Assembly: GCA_029204225.1 (NCBI GenBank)
Contig: CM055095.1
Span: forward strand, 46,114,010 to 46,178,009
Source: Diphasiastrum complanatum
Taxonomy: Eukaryota; Streptophyta; Lycopodiopsida; Lycopodiales; Lycopodiaceae
Direction of reading: 5' to 3'
DNA length: 64,000 nt
Shown piece by piece: positions 1-14,700 of this stretch. Under the pieces are notes generated by a model, which was given only the letters and a program-made list of their open reading frames with translations, was not told the DNA's origin and did not search any database. Numbering within the stretch: position 1 is the stretch's first letter; each line of letters begins with the position of its first letter. The translations under genes and the position numbers were made by a program.

Positions 1-2663
1 AAAACCAACCAACAAGATCCGCAAAAATGATTCAAATATCTAAACCTTAGGTAACCAAAACCAACAACCAACGAGAGAGCCAACAAGCTAGATTCCCGAC
101 AACATCACATTCCATGGAACATGAATTTATTATTCTACATCTACTACAACAACAATCATGAAAAAAACAAACACGTCCCAACCAATTTTACGTGTTAAGA
201 CCCAAATGAGAGTTTTGAATCATAAAATAATAGAAAGTTCCTTCGCTTTCGTGAAAATGGAATAAAATCATCTTATGTGCTCCACTTACCACATCTAGCT
301 TGAAATAAAAAGCACGTCAAAAAATTCCATTGCAATATCATAGAACAAAGCATGAAGCAAGAATCTTTGACAAGCCTTTAGGAACTTAACAAGCTAAACT
401 GGATGTGGATGACGAGTCAATATGAGACTTTCTACTCCATTCTTAATAAGGGGTAAAATATATACTTCAAAGATCCTATTAACTTGCAACCATGGCCAAA
501 ACACATTGTTTGAATAAGATTACAAAGACCAGAGTCTAATGTGCCTTTGATACGATTTGCATAGTACAAATGAAATGGTCTGTGCCGAACTTATTACTAT
601 GACTTCTAGATGTTCTCCACTTTTGATGGTCACACACAGCTTCTTGCTTGTATCCGGCCTAATCGCTGTTTCTATGTCCTTGCCTGTCTTCACCTTTCTA
701 AAAAGTACTTGACAATTGCCGGTATTTTACATCATCACTTTTATAATATTACGCTAGATCTCAATCTATGCACAAAATTTTCTAGTATTGAAGATTGTAA
801 ATTGTATGAAACTAAGTTTTGTGCCAGCAAGCTCTCCCCCTAAACTTTTTGCCTCCTCGAATTTATTCCTTGGAGATTGTACCTTGATTTATAGGTCAAT
901 ATTTTCACTTGGTTCTATGACCTACATAATGTGGAAAATGATCTTTACAAAATGATTAGTAGAGATCATTTCATATCAGTATGGAGGCCAAGATCAGGCT
1001 AAGATCTCCAGCCCTTATTCAGAACTAGTGATTTAGGGGTCCCAGTCCACTGTTTGTTTGTTTTTGTTTTTGTTTTTGTTTTGTTTTTTTTGGGGGGGGG
1101 TGGCAGGTTGTGGTATGTCCAATTGTTAATGCAATATAAGCAAAACCCCAAACTGGAAATTGAGGCCCCACTTGCAATGAGTGCATGTCTGTTAGTCTAC
1201 TGAATGGGTGCATTAACTAAATTCAGGCCCCATAAGATTTTGGTTAAGGCACAATTAGTTGCACTTCTAGAAAGACGGCTGTCCTTTAATCACAGTTTCC
1301 TATGGCCTATCCTGCATCTTCTTCCCTTCCTCCCTCCTTCCTGCTAGCTCCATTCCTCTCAGCACGACCCCCCAATTGCACACAAAGCTGATCACAGTTC
1401 GTTCCCTCGTTGCCCCTGCTAGGCCCTGTGAAGTCCTTCCACCCCATGTGCCTCCTTCGTCCCTGCACACACCTTCTTCCTCGTAGCCTGGAGATAGAAC
1501 TATTAAGTTAAAGTAGCTAAATATGTCAAGTTAGAATCGTACTTAATACATTATGTTAGTTAGTGCACCCCCCTAACTTTAACTTTTAACACAATTAGGT
1601 ATCTTTAAGCAAGGCCCAAAATCCCACTAAGTAGTCAACTGAAGAACTTGAAAGAAAGAATAGCAATACAATAATTGTCGTTTTTGATAGCTGGCGCATA
1701 GCAATTCAACATAGTTTAGATAGTGATGAGCAAATCAGTTGGATTCATTGATTCCTTGCCCATCAAAAAATACTAAAAATTGAACTTTATAAGCAATTTC
1801 AAGTGGGCAGACATACAAAAGGTTCGATATTACAAAAACAAAAGATTGTTACATGTATTTATGGGGTACTCTGGGTGTATAACGGGAATGCAATGAACAC
1901 TGGCTAAACCCTAGTTTGTGAGATCACAAGTATTTGTTGCTGATGTGACATCTTACAGCTCATAACAACAACAAAAAAGGCTAATTTCGCCAGTACTTTT
2001 GGCCTACAAAGAAACTCAGACATGAAGGATAACTACAGATTTCTTTTGAATTCTATACAGATCACAAATGGTAAATGTGAACCTTTATATGTCACTCGAA
2101 TTGCACGAAATAAAAAATCTTTTCTAGGGTACTGATTTTTCAAAAGAAGTCAGAAGCTCATAAATTGTCAAGAAAACCAGATAGTTTCATGATGAGTTTT
2201 TAGTCTTTTGCCTTAGAATTGCAACTCCCTAAATGAGACAACCTAAATTAAGAAGATTAGAGCTCCGCTTGAGGAAATAACGCCACAATCATAAATGTTT
2301 CCTCTGAGAAAACTTAAGCCAGACGTCAACTTGATTATACTTCTTCTTAGCATTAAATAGACCCTGCAAACCAATATCTGATTGATTGATGAAACAGTGT
2401 CATTGCTGCCAACTTGAAAGCTTTCTCCAATGCTCCACATTTGGAAAAAAAAAAAAAAAGGTCAGCCGTTTGGGTATTTGGGATTGAATGCTAGTTGAAC
2501 ATCTTTAGTCAGACTGTACAGTCAAACTTAAACTAACCTCTCATGTACACACTTGAATGAAACTTGGTTTGACAAATCCCAGGGCTTCATATTGTACACT
2601 ATAAAATGTTGCAAGGAAATAACAAAGAATATATAAAGCAAAGCCATGTAACTCGGTATGGAC
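1..2663. other. Non-coding stretch downstream of RABF1
   Basis: No ORF here resembles a known protein and I see no RNA gene. The stretch is AT-rich with short homopolymers, such as a G run near 1091-1100 and an A run near 2443-2459. The part just below 2664 must contain the 3' UTR of RABF1, which is transcribed leftward. I see no canonical AATAAA on the minus strand close to the stop, so the poly(A) site is not placed. Confidence 0.6.
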
Positions 2664-2711
2664 TCATGGCTTCTGGGAGGGTTGGACCCGAGTTAGCCTT
2701 TTGGCAATTTC
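2664..2711 (-). CDS. RABF1: RABF1 exon 8 (C-terminus without cysteine)
   Basis: The exon follows TTTTTTGTAG and encodes [15 protein letters not shown] then TGA. EIAKRL matches the last helix of ARA6 (E-I-x-K-R-L). There is no C-terminal Cys motif for prenylation, which is the hallmark that separates RABF1 from RABF2. Confidence 0.9.
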   Translation of the reverse strand, partial: EIAKRLTRVQPSQKP

Positions 2712-5700
2712 CTACAAAAAATAACAAGATGTCTCAGAAAATACATTCAACATTAATCCTCACCTGTGCTACCAGCATTAAAAAGTTCTTAATGGTAAAA
2801 ATAAAACTTCCTAAGCTCCAAGCCAACAACAAATTCAAGAATTTCAGGAGTATCTGTCAGTGAGTTTATTTTTCATGTTCTTAGTAACACGTAAATACAA
2901 GAAAACCCTGTTTATAAAAAACATGAAGAATCATATTAGTGATAGTCTAAGGTTGCCAGGTCGTAATGAACTTTGAGCCCTCGCCTTAAGTTAGTGCTTC
3001 TGTGCCATAAAAAATGTAGTAGAGACTTGGGCTCATATAGCACGTATTTGAATCAAAGAGGGATTCTTTCTCACTGAGGTAAGTGAAGAGGAAGAATGGC
3101 ATAAACAAGAACGTGATCGTCTTACCTCAAATAGCTCATTGACATTGTCTGCCGTCTTTGCTGAAGTTTCAATGAAGAACATGCCATTGTTATCCGCATA
3201 ATCCTTCGAAACCTTTTCAGTGAAACATGTATAGAAATCATCTTGAATGGAAGAACATCATATATGGTGCCATACACAAACATTAAAACTTGAAAGATTA
3301 TTTGAATGCATGCGCTCTACAACTTCACAAGAACAGATTCTGAAAAGTAAAGGAAAGCTTAAAACAACTTCGAGTATGTAACTACAAGTTTCAACGTACG
3401 TCCAATTCTACTTACTTGCAACTGCGTAAGGATTATGAAAGCATATCATTGCTACCACTCATAAAGAGCTACCTTTACCAGGATTAAGGAGTGGTCTACC
3501 TTAAACAAGAAATGATTGTTACCTTAAACAAGAAATGTTTCTGATCATTAAAATGTTGCTTAGCAGCTGGCTCAGCCAACAGGCACGCGGGTTATTAATG
3601 CAAGGGTGGGTTTGTCTGATCACTAAGTGTACAACATTGGATTATCAGTACAGTCGAGTAACTGGCCCTAGAACATGCAGTTTGAAATGTTTCAAGAGAG
3701 ATCAAAATAACCCTTGAAATTGTCCTTTGTTTCCAAACTTTTTATGTAAGAATTTTTAGCAAACCACCATATGTATTTAAGTAACTCTTTCCCTAGATTT
3801 ACATCAACATGGCGTCAAACTCATGGAGGAAAGTCCACAGATAATAATCACCACCAAGTTAATGGGCAGGATAAGCTGACCACAAGTCATTTTCACGTCA
3901 TTGGTGCAATCAATTCAGGACCATACCATGGAGGCTAGCAACATGTGTTTCTCACGAAAAACACAGTAAGGAGATGAACAAATATACTAATATTGAGTTT
4001 AAATCAGACTAAAAAGGGTAAAATATAGGACCCCACAAAATGTTAGACCATCATCCACAGCACACTATACGCTACGGCATTCCCATTCACATCATCTGGT
4101 CCCAAGGGAAAGAGTGAGGAACATAATTGAAGAAATATGCCCACTAGAGTTGCAAAACTGCATGCATGAAAAATACACCAAAATTATTGAAGGAACAGTC
4201 TGAGCCGACAATATTTAACAAACACAGAAGAGTAGAAAAATCAAGAAAACGGCAGGCTACAAATTACCTCCTGGAGTACTTCCCGAGAATCATGGAGATC
4301 AGCCTTGTTTCCAACTAGAGCCATGACAATGTTTGGACTTCCATGCTTCTGAAGCTCCTATTTGGGAAAAGTTCCATGAACATTCTACCAAAGGTATTAG
4401 GACATGTGAAGTCTTGCAATCCAAGCATTGAGGCAAACGATAGATCGGTAAACAAAACAGGAATATCACAAATTCACAAAGGCAAAAGTGAACCTTACCA
4501 ATTAGGACATTTAAAAATCACAAAACTAGTACTTGACACCCAGTGCACTAGGCAAAAGACTGCTAAGATCTAGATTAGGAATACATTTACATTCAGAAAG
4601 AGGGTGCAAAAGTTAATCTGGAATATTTCCTACAACGCTCTTGTATCTGATTTTTTGAGAAAATTAACATGATTACTGGTTTTTTAGTGCTTTGGTATAC
4701 AATCCTAGATATCAGGGCTCTTTATTTCAATACAGCCAAGCATAATGAATCGTCACCTAATTCCAATACCAACCAACTGAACTTCTAAAGATATTGACCT
4801 CATGGTTTCTTGAAGTAGTTGTGAACATTTCCTCAAGATAAAGGCATATACAAGTAGCAAGTGTCAAAATTGATGTTTCTCATATTTGTTTTCTTTCAAT
4901 CCATCCATTATTACAAATAAAAAGGTTCTCATTGTGTCCCTGAAGATAGGTTACAAACTGAAGCCATAATCAGGTCAAATTCAGGGTCTCTGAAAACGCT
5001 AAATAGGGCTATGAGCCTCATCTAAAATAGGGTGAAGGTACAGAACTTAGAATAGTTACATAGGTCAGATTAACGTCAGCTAGAGTCAATGTTTGAGTTT
5101 CTGCTTGAAAGAAGCTTCAGTATCATAATTAGGGTCCTATTTCCAAATGACGTTTATAAAGCTTACTATACCCAAGTCTCAAAATATCTATATCCATAAT
5201 GTTTAAGCTTGAACAAGACAAAAAAAATAAAAAAGCTTCAATACCATGGAGTCCACCCACAAAGTATCAGACCATCAACTCTATTCTAGCATCCTTAGTT
5301 TGGACCAAATTACTCATGCCATCAGTGCCCAAGAGTAGGTGCATGCCACATAAAGATATGTCCAAATTGGCTTTCATACATTTAAAAAAATGATCGATGC
5401 TTATCAGGAGGGTAAGAGCAAAGTTCAAACACAACAATGATCAAGAGTAAAACTGAATAAAAAAGCCAATCAAATGATATCACACAACATAGGAGTATTG
5501 CACATTATCACTTTAGCTTCCTCAAACAAAACAAAACCTAGAGAATGTAGTTGGTATCTGTTTGTAAGATCTTATCCTTTAAGTAGTATTTCCCAGACTC
5601 ATATCATATATGTGACATAACACAACTTGAGGGTTGCAAAGAGTGTCAACTGAAGCAACTTCAACTTGCTTTTACTTTCATTCAAGGGGGAGGGGGGATC

Positions 5701-8700
5701 TTGTGCATAGGAACGTGTGAAGGGCACGAGTGCTGATTAAAAGTGTGTGAGTTGCCAGTATCCACCAAAGCCAACCAGAATTTGCAAACAATCTTGACTC
5801 ATGAGGGACACTTAATAGGGTTAAAGCGTCACATACACATGTACAACATGCCAAAGAAGCATAGCACTCAGGACCATCAACCGAAGTTGACATCACATGC
5901 CCCATCTACAAGTTCTGCATGCAAGATTAAAACTGATGCATCCTCGGCATCAATGTCTAATACATGTAGTCAAAGTGAGTCAGGTACACTAGGAAGCACA
6001 AGGATCAAGACTTGAAACGAGATTTTTTGTTCTAATCCAACTCATCAAGAGTATACTTTGAATGAAAACAAGTTAAGGGTTGGAAGTATTGGACAATCGT
6101 CCCAAAGAAACTAAGACTGAAATAGGCTATATATGTGTAAGCCTAAAAGCCTTGGCGGCGGCTTGAAATACAAAGACAATATAAGGCTATTGAATTGCAT
6201 GTAAATATGCTCCAAAGATTAATGTAAGCATCATGGCCTATTTCAAAGTAGTAAGAAGCCACCACATCATATCTCAAGACCTTGCAATCCAATGGCAATA
6301 CATTCAAGACTGAACTATCAAGCAGTTAAGCATGGAAAAGCATATGACTTATGAGAGCTTAGGGAATCAATCGACATACTCTCGAACTCATACTATCACA
6401 AATTTCAGAAAGCTATATTGTTCTTGAGTCATCCACTCAATGTCGAGCATTGCTTGTCGTAGGTGCTTAAAACTTTACTGGCTTGAATGTCTATTGATGT
6501 CTTTGTGCTCTCCACCATGTCTGAGCCTTATGTTGCATATATATGGCTGCCAACTATACATTCATAAAAAAGTTGGATAGGCGCAACATGGTGGATCTAG
6601 GCACTAACACAACAAAACACTACCTAATAGGAGATTCCACACAACATCATAGGCATAGATATATATTACCAAACAACACAACTGTATTAGGCACACAACA
6701 CAAGTGCAAAATATACCTTGATCTCCACCAACACTTGTTGAAGTTCCTCCATCCAACACAAGGTCTCTAGGGTTGTACATAACACAACTATACTTATTGA
6801 ATGTTATCCAACGCATAATGTAAGCCTCAACGGCATAGTTCTGTTGTTGAATGACAACGTACCTAACTTTAACTGATTATTTCTAAACTCGTTGCAACCC
6901 GTTTTGGTCAAAACGGGTTTCTGATTCTGAGGCCCTATTATACTTTTGAGTATTCTGAAGTTCCTGAACAGTGTTTTGCATCCTTCAAAGCAGTCAAGGT
7001 TCTTAACTTACCATTTTCTATCCTCCCATAAGGTAATTATTGTTTGTATCTCATCCGTATGTGCCCTTAAATAACAAAGATTTAATGCACATCTTTTCTA
7101 GGAGCTCCATAAATCTTCTATGTTTTAGCTACTGTACAGTAGGAAGTAGCTCTTTACCCACTGCACAGTTTCATCAAATGCAATAGAAGGATAGCTTTCT
7201 AACCAGAGGTCAGAATAGGACTTGTACAAATATACTACATTCACATGGCAACGTTTGATCTCTCTGCTTGAGAGAGAAAAATTTGGCTAACTCTTTCACT
7301 ACAGAAAAACTTAGCTGCAAATATTATCCTTACACAGAAAAGAAAAAATCTACCTAAATGAGGATAGAAGTTGGAGCTAATGCTTCTATAGCTTTGTTGG
7401 AAGGTCAGTCAATTAGCTTCATACGCAGCTGGTGTGAAAGTCCATTGAACTTAGAGTGCAGGAAAAAGACCAAATCTCTCTATCCAGGATTCAAGCCATC
7501 TTAATAAGAGCTTCAAGAGCATTCGAAATTTAGTGTGTGCCATTTCCTATCACATTAATGTGATTGTTTTATCATCATAGATGCTACCTTGAGAAACATT
7601 GCAGAAATGAATATGAATTAACCATTGGCAGGACACAATTTAGTGAAAATGAGGCTGGTAATCAGATGACAGCTATCTTCTTGCAAAACATATTTACTCA
7701 TGTCATCAGGACGATGTATATACTATAAAGGAATGAACGGTGATTAGACCTTGACATTGAAGTAACTTTAGCAAAAAAGTAATACCAGCTCCTCACCTTG
7801 ACCCAATATTGAGCTTTCTGAAATGAATCATTGCTTGTTATATCATAGACAACGATTGCTGCAGATGCTCCACGGTAGTAAAGGGGTGCCAGAGAAGCAT
7901 ATCTGCAGACAACTCCACACAATGATATTGTCATCCTGAGAAACTACCTCTAATACACACAAAAGTTAGATACAGTATATGCAAAGAGCATAGGCAAGTT
8001 GGTTATAAGACGAACAAACAAGAAGACAATTTTGTAACCCAAAACAAAAAATTATCAATTTTTTCCAAAATCTCCTGCAGAAACTGATGTTAGGAACTTA
8101 TGGGAATGGCCAAATGACAATACAAAGGGCTGACAAAAATTGTAAAGACAAACAGAACCTTTCTTGACCAGCTGTATCCCATATCTCAAACTTCACGGTG
8201 GTCGAGTCCTGTAGGGCTATGGTTTGTGATAGAAAAGATGCTCCAACTGTAACCTGCAAATATCAGTAAAAATTTTCAAAAGAAGAGCAGATGCAATCAA
8301 AATAGAATAGAAGCTGCACAAAGTAATAACTAGAATGACATAAAGATTTGGTTATTCCCAATACTAAGACTATATTGCTGCCCCATAGACAGAAATATTT
8401 TGCTTCGTGAGCTGGAAAGGTCATGGATGTACCTTGGAGGACGGATCAAATTGACCTCTCACAAACCGTAAAACAATGCAACTTTTGCCAACTCCAGAGT
8501 CCCCCAAGAGAACCAACTGCAACACAGCATCTGTTAATCTTCTCACAGAATTGATAGTTTCACACGTGCAATGAACAGAAAGATGTAATATAAGTAAAAT
8601 ACACACAATTGTGTAGCTGCCATGAGTGAGACTCCAAATAAGCAATTAATAAGATGTCCTTGTTGGTTATCATTACTTCTTGGTCACTGGTCAGCACTGG

Positions 8701-11700
8701 GTCTACCTCAGAGAATCCCAATTCTCTCAAACTGCAGATAGCAACTTATGCTTGGGTATTGTTGAGACCATAATTCTTGCAAGCAGAGAATTTTTTTTTT
8801 TTGTTATGGGTTCAATATGGACTTTGTAATTTTTTTTTCTGGTTGCATGTAAGTTACGAATAGAGCCACAGCTGATCCAGAGCTAAGCTATGGAAGCATC
8901 ACATAAGCAAGACTTAAGCTATGAAAGCAACACATAAGCAAGACTTAACCCTAGAAAGCAGGAAAGAGAGAGATTAAGGAGGCTAAAGAGAGAGAGATCA
9001 ATATCATCAGCTGAATAACAAATGACACAGTTTCCCTACTTATAGCCAAGAGGAAGCCCTAAAAGGAAGCTTTCGGTGGCTAGGGCCCAACTGGGAGGGA
9101 AAATAGTGCACCCTCCAAGAAGGCCCCCACTCTCCAGTAATATGTCCAAATGGCCTAATAATGAATAATAAGGCCAAAGGCCAACCATATAGTCTAAGTG
9201 TCACTAATGAATAAAAAAGGGCCCAAGGCCTGCTTATGCATAAAGTAAAGTAAATGTAAATGGACGCGGTGAATGTAATGAGCCGAGTCCATAACTCTCC
9301 CTGGCACAAAAGAAAAAGACCCAACTGCCGAAAAGAAACTGGATCAAGTAGCAGCAAGCCCTGGTGCATCAACAGCTAGAACAACATCTGATGTAGAGGA
9401 ATCAACAAGTGCAGCAAGAGCACGAGCCTGATCCGCAAGTGATGGTGTATGATAAAAGCCATCAATAGGCTCCCATGTGGCCTCCTCAATAGGACGACCA
9501 TCCCACTGGACCAAAAACTGAATCTGCCGGCGGCGTCGACTATGGTATAGACGAACCTGTAATATAGCAGCAGGTAAAAATGGAAATAACTCTGGAGCAG
9601 TAGGAAACTCAGCATCACAAGGAGCGTCATCCTCAATAGCAGCACGTAATAAACTGACATGGAATACATCACAGGCGCATGTGGAAGCAGGAAGCTGTAA
9701 GCGATATGTAACTGGACTAAGAACCTCCAAAATGCAATAAGGCCCATAATAACGTGGTGCAAGCTTTTCAATAGAAGCATGACCCTGGACAAAATAATGA
9801 CGTGCAAACCGTAGGCGTAGATAAACCATATCTCCAAGCTGAAACTCAACATGGCGGCGGTGACGATCAACTGAGGTCTGATAACGCTGCTGAACATGCA
9901 AACCTCAAGCTATTGCGGATTTAGGCAAATTTGACGATGCCAGGCTGTTGATCAATGTAAATATGGCTTATCCAGAGTTATTCAGTCTTTATGTGGATTG
10001 GGAGCGAAATCTTGCAGATTATTTTGCGGAGATTCGACACAATCTGCAAGACAGAAGGAAGTCATTTCGCTCTCGAGCACCTGATAGAAAAGATGCAAGT
10101 GTGACAGGTGTATCCTCAGGAGGGAGAGGAATGCCAGGTAAAAGAGGTGCATAGCCATGAGATAATAAAAATGGTGAGACACCTGTGCTGGTACTAACAA
10201 AGCTATTATAGCTATACGCTGCTAAACATAAATACTGATCCCAATCCTTCCCTGAAGGAGTAACAAAATGGCGTAAATAATCCTCAAGGATCTTGTTAAC
10301 GACCTTAGACTGCCCATCAGAAGTAGAATGATAAGCAGAACCCATAAAAAGCTGTACATCCAATATACGCATAAGCTCAAGAATATAGATGTAAACTTAC
10401 TATCCCGATCAGAAAGGATAGTACGAGGAAATCCATGCAGGCGGAAACTCTCTGATAGGAACAAACGTGCACACTGCTCTGTTGTGATAGTACTGCGAAC
10501 TGGTATAAAATGTCCCTGTTTCGAGAACCTGTCAACTACCACCATACATGAATCGTGACCACGCTGGATATGGGGAAGGCCAAGGATAAAGTCCATAGAT
10601 ATATCAGTCCATTGGCGATGATGAATAGGCCAACTCTGGAGCAAACCAGCAGATTTAGCACGGGAGTACTTATTACGAAGACAAAAAGGGCTGGTACGAA
10701 TAAGTACAGCAAGCTCAGATCGAAGAGAGGGCCAATAGAAATGGTCTTTGAGACGAGCATAAGACTTCTGAAAACCAAAGTGACCCCCAACAGGAGAGGA
10801 ATGCGCATCCGACAACAATCGGGAACGGATACCCAAGGAACTAGGAATACAAAGAGAATCATAACGATGAAGACGGTTGTCAACAATGGAGTAAACCTGA
10901 TGAGGAGAAACAGGTGGGTCAGAACTATAAACATCACAAAAATCAGAACATGTAAGGTATGCTGCAGGTAGATCATCAAACCATGGAGGAATAGTAGAAA
11001 CGAGTGTATTCAACAAAGCTGGAAGACGAGATAATGCATCAGCAGCAGTGTTAGCACGACCAGGACGATACAATATGGAAAAATTAAAAGACTGTAAAAA
11101 CTGCAACCAACGAAATTGACGATCACTAAGGTCACGTTGAGAAAACAGATAACGTAAAAACTGGTGATCAGTAATAATGTCAAATGGAACTCGATACAGA
11201 TAATGACGCCACTTCTTAAGAGCATAGATAATAGCAAGAAGCTCTTTCTCATGCACAGAATAACGTTGCTCATAAGAGCGAAGACGACGCAACTCATAAG
11301 CAATAATACATTGTGACTGGCGAAGTAAAGCACCCAAACCAACATTACTAGCATCAGTCTCAACAAGAAACTTCTGATCAAACTGTGGTAAACACATAAC
11401 GGCAGCATCAACAACAGCACGACGAAGAGTATCAAACGCTAACTGACAATCAGAAGTCCAAAGAAAAGTACTAGACTTCTTCAAAAGTGCATGAAGAGGA
11501 GCTGCAATAGTGGCAAAATGAGGAACTGGACGACGAAGGTGAGTGGCTAACCCAAGGAACATACAAACATGATGAATATCAGTTGGTATAGGCCAATCCT
11601 GGATGGCCTGAACCTTATGAGGGTCCAGACGAGTGTGTCCATTACAAACAAGAAAACCAAGAAACTCGATCTCAGAAACAGCAAAAGAACATTTAGACAA

Positions 11701-14700
11701 CTTAGCAAATAACTGGTGATGTACAAGTAACTGAAATACAGAGGAAAGATGGGAAACATGCTCAGCAAGAGACTGACTAAAAATAAGAATATCATCAAAA
11801 TAAACCAAGACACAATGACCAAGAAGCGGACGCATGACGTTATTCATCACATTCTGGAACGTAGGAGGGCCATTAGTAACACCAAAAGGAAGCACACGAA
11901 ATTCATATAAACCAAGATGAGTACGAAAAGCAGTCTTATGTTCGTCAGAAGGGTGCATCTTGATTTGGTAATATCCAGAACGAAGGTCTACCTTGGAAAA
12001 GATTTTAAAGGTACCGAGCTGGTCAAAGAGGTCATCCACAAGGCAAGCTGAGCATGACAAGTAGCAGGAAGTAAATCAGTGGAAGGCTTAGAGGATAGGT
12101 CAGGCTCATCAGAAATATGAATGTAGATAATCAGAATCATTTGGAGTAGTGCCCGCATGGTGAAAAATAGCAGTAGTAGTAGGGAGAGGCTGACGGCAAT
12201 CACGGGCAAAATGGTCAAGACTCTTACAACGAAAGCAAAGACACTTCTGCTGAAGGTCAGCGAACTCTGCAGACGTGTAACGTCGGACAAAAGCAGGTCG
12301 AGGAGTCGTAGGACGAGGAGACGAAGGGACAACGGAGAGAGCTGGAACAGAAGGGGCAGGTGTAGGGGTGGACGTAGCGGGAAAAGATGAAGCAGAAGGA
12401 CGGGGTCGGGAGAAGCGGGAAGGAAGGGTGTCAAAGTACTTATGCTGTAAAGTACTGGCAAGAGACATCGCCTCAACAAGTGTGGGAGGACGGAAGGAAG
12501 AAACATCATAACGTAAAGCACCACGAAGCCCAGCAATGTAACGAGAAATAAGCTCAATGGGCTGTAGATCTGTGAAAAGATAAGAAAGCTCCATAAATTG
12601 ATCTGTATAAGAAGCAAGATCACTAGTCTGAGTGAGACTACGGAATGTATCACGTTGGCGGTTGAGCCACTGAGGATCAATCATAGCATGACGGAGACGG
12701 AGGTCACGGCGAAAAGTATGCCATGAATGAAGCCCTTCCCAATCAGGATCAGCTCTATAAACTCGCCACCACGTGGCGCACGTCCATCTAAATGTAAAGC
12801 AGCCAACTGGATCTTTTGAGGATTAGTCTTAGGGTAGATCTGGAAATATGTGTCAAGCTTAGCAAACCAATTCTCCAATAAGTTCCCGTCAGAGGAACCG
12901 GAATAGGTAGCAAGTTGTACCCTATCACGAAAGTCTCGAGCAAAGTGTGGCTCAGGAAGTGGGGGACGTGAAAAGAAACCAGGAGGAATGGACGGTCCAC
13001 CACCAGGCTGACTAGCAGAGGAAGATGGAAATCCAAATGGAGGGGGAGTCCCAAATGAAGGAAAAACAGGAGCTTTACCAGGACCATGAGGCTGTAAAGA
13101 ATCAATCGTGACTGCATAGTAGCAAAGCCGGTCATAACGGTATCGAAGCGAAGAACGAGGCCAGAAAGGGTCTCATCCATGCAACGAAACTGATCGGATA
13201 AGGTTTCCTGAGTAGTCTCACTCGGGGTAGGTGAATGAGCCATAATGATAGTGGAAGGAATAGACAAAAACTTGAGAGAGCGGACTCTTGTCGTCACCCC
13301 AAATTAGTCTATTAAAACCACTATTATCACAACTAAGAAAGGACAGCAATCAGCAATGAAAAAAGTGAAAATGAAGGCTGTAAAAATGCGCTGGACAGCC
13401 AGGAGGCAAGTGACAAATTGGAATATCAAACGGAGTCAAAATTTCGTGAAATTTGGTTGAGGATGGGCGATGGACAGCCTACAAACAAGGTGTGAAAAAT
13501 GGCTGCAAACGGAGACAAAAACGGACGAAAGTGACAAGTATGAAGCGGCTGGACAGCCTGCAAACAGAACGGACGAAAGAGGTGAGGGAATTGGGCGCTG
13601 GAGAGCCTGCAAACAAGCTGGAAATGGGTGATGGAGCGCCGGAAATAATCTGCCCAAAAAAAAAAAAATTCCGGCTGCCAAATTTAGCGGAAGTACTTCC
13701 GCTAACTATCTGCTAAAGCTCCACCAAAGAAAATGCTCTGATCCTCCTCCAAACTGTGCTGAATGTTGCTGAAGCAAAGAGACGAAAGCCCTCAGCAAAG
13801 AGAGAAAAATCAGCAAGGAAAATGGGCATCCAATCAGAAAATCAGATCTCAAATTCAGCAATCAGGAAAGTGCTCTAATACCAAGTTACGAATAGAGCCA
13901 CAGCTGATCTAAAGCTAAGCTATGAAAGCAGCACATAAGCAAGACTTAACCCTAGAAAGCGGGAAAGAGAGAGATTAAGGAGGCTAAAGAGAGAGATCAA
14001 TATCATCAGCTGAATAACAAATGACACAGTTTCCCTGCTTATAGCTAAGAGGAAGCCCTAAAAGGAAGCTTCCGGTGGCTAGGGCCCAACTGGGAGGGAA
14101 AATAGTGCGCCCTCCAAGAAGGCCCCCACTCTCCAGTAATATGTCCAAATGGCCTATTAATGAATAATAAGGCCAAAGGCCAACCATATAGTCCAAGTGT
14201 CACTAATGAATAAAAAAAGGCCCAAGGCCTGCTTATGCATAAAGTAAAGTAAAGTAAATGTAAATGGACGCGGCGAATGTAATGAGCCGAGTCCATAATT
14301 ATGTAGATTCGTCCTAAGCTTTACACAATGATGTTAATGAGGATTAGGATCCATTTCTCAAGAGCAAGAAAGGTGAATTAAGAAAGAAGGAGTTGAAAGA
14401 GGTCAAAAGCAACTCAAGGAAGGTAGATACAACTCTAATCTTGCTGGCTCTTCACAATCCAAATGGTATTGTCCATGCCTGCCATAAGGAATAAGAGAAA
14501 GCAAAGAGAGGGATGCACGACCACCTCCACCTGTTCTTCTCATGAAACCTAAGCATAGGAGAGGCATGCTTCCCTCTCCATGCTTGCCTACACACTGCCA
14601 AGTGGCTTTGCCTTGCCACCAAGGCCTCCACATCACCAATCCAAACCACCTGCCAGCTGGCAGCCAGATTCCACCCCCCCCCCCCCCCCCCCCCATCCTC

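Larger units (their letters stand above)
8852..14300 (-). mobile_element. Ty3/gypsy chromovirus in RABF1 intron 2
   Basis: A full-length 5.45 kb element in the same orientation as RABF1, bounded by a 5-bp target duplication ATGTA (8847-8851 and 14301-14305). From the 5' side it has an LTR, a primer-binding site, a gag region about 13250-12109 with a CX2CX4HX4C zinc knuckle, and a pol region about 12060-9350 with reverse transcriptase, RNase H, an HHCC-type integrase and a C-terminal chromodomain. The chromodomain places it in the chromoviruses. The LTRs differ at about 3% of sites plus a short duplication, so it is fairly young. The coding part looks broken, with roughly five interruptions, so I treat it as a fossil. 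Confidence 0.93.

Noticed and set aside
1091-1101. G-rich run as a quadruplex or functional site
   Set aside because: A single homopolymer run without further G tracts nearby is not enough.
2243-2440. Minus-strand ORF as the last RABF1 exon
   Set aside because: It has no similarity to the EIAKRL tail. The exon at 2711-2664 has the acceptor, phase and sequence expected.
9376-12680. Overlapping hydrophobic ORFs within the chromovirus
   Set aside because: They are out-of-frame shadows of the gag-pol reading, with composition set by the codon bias of the real frame.
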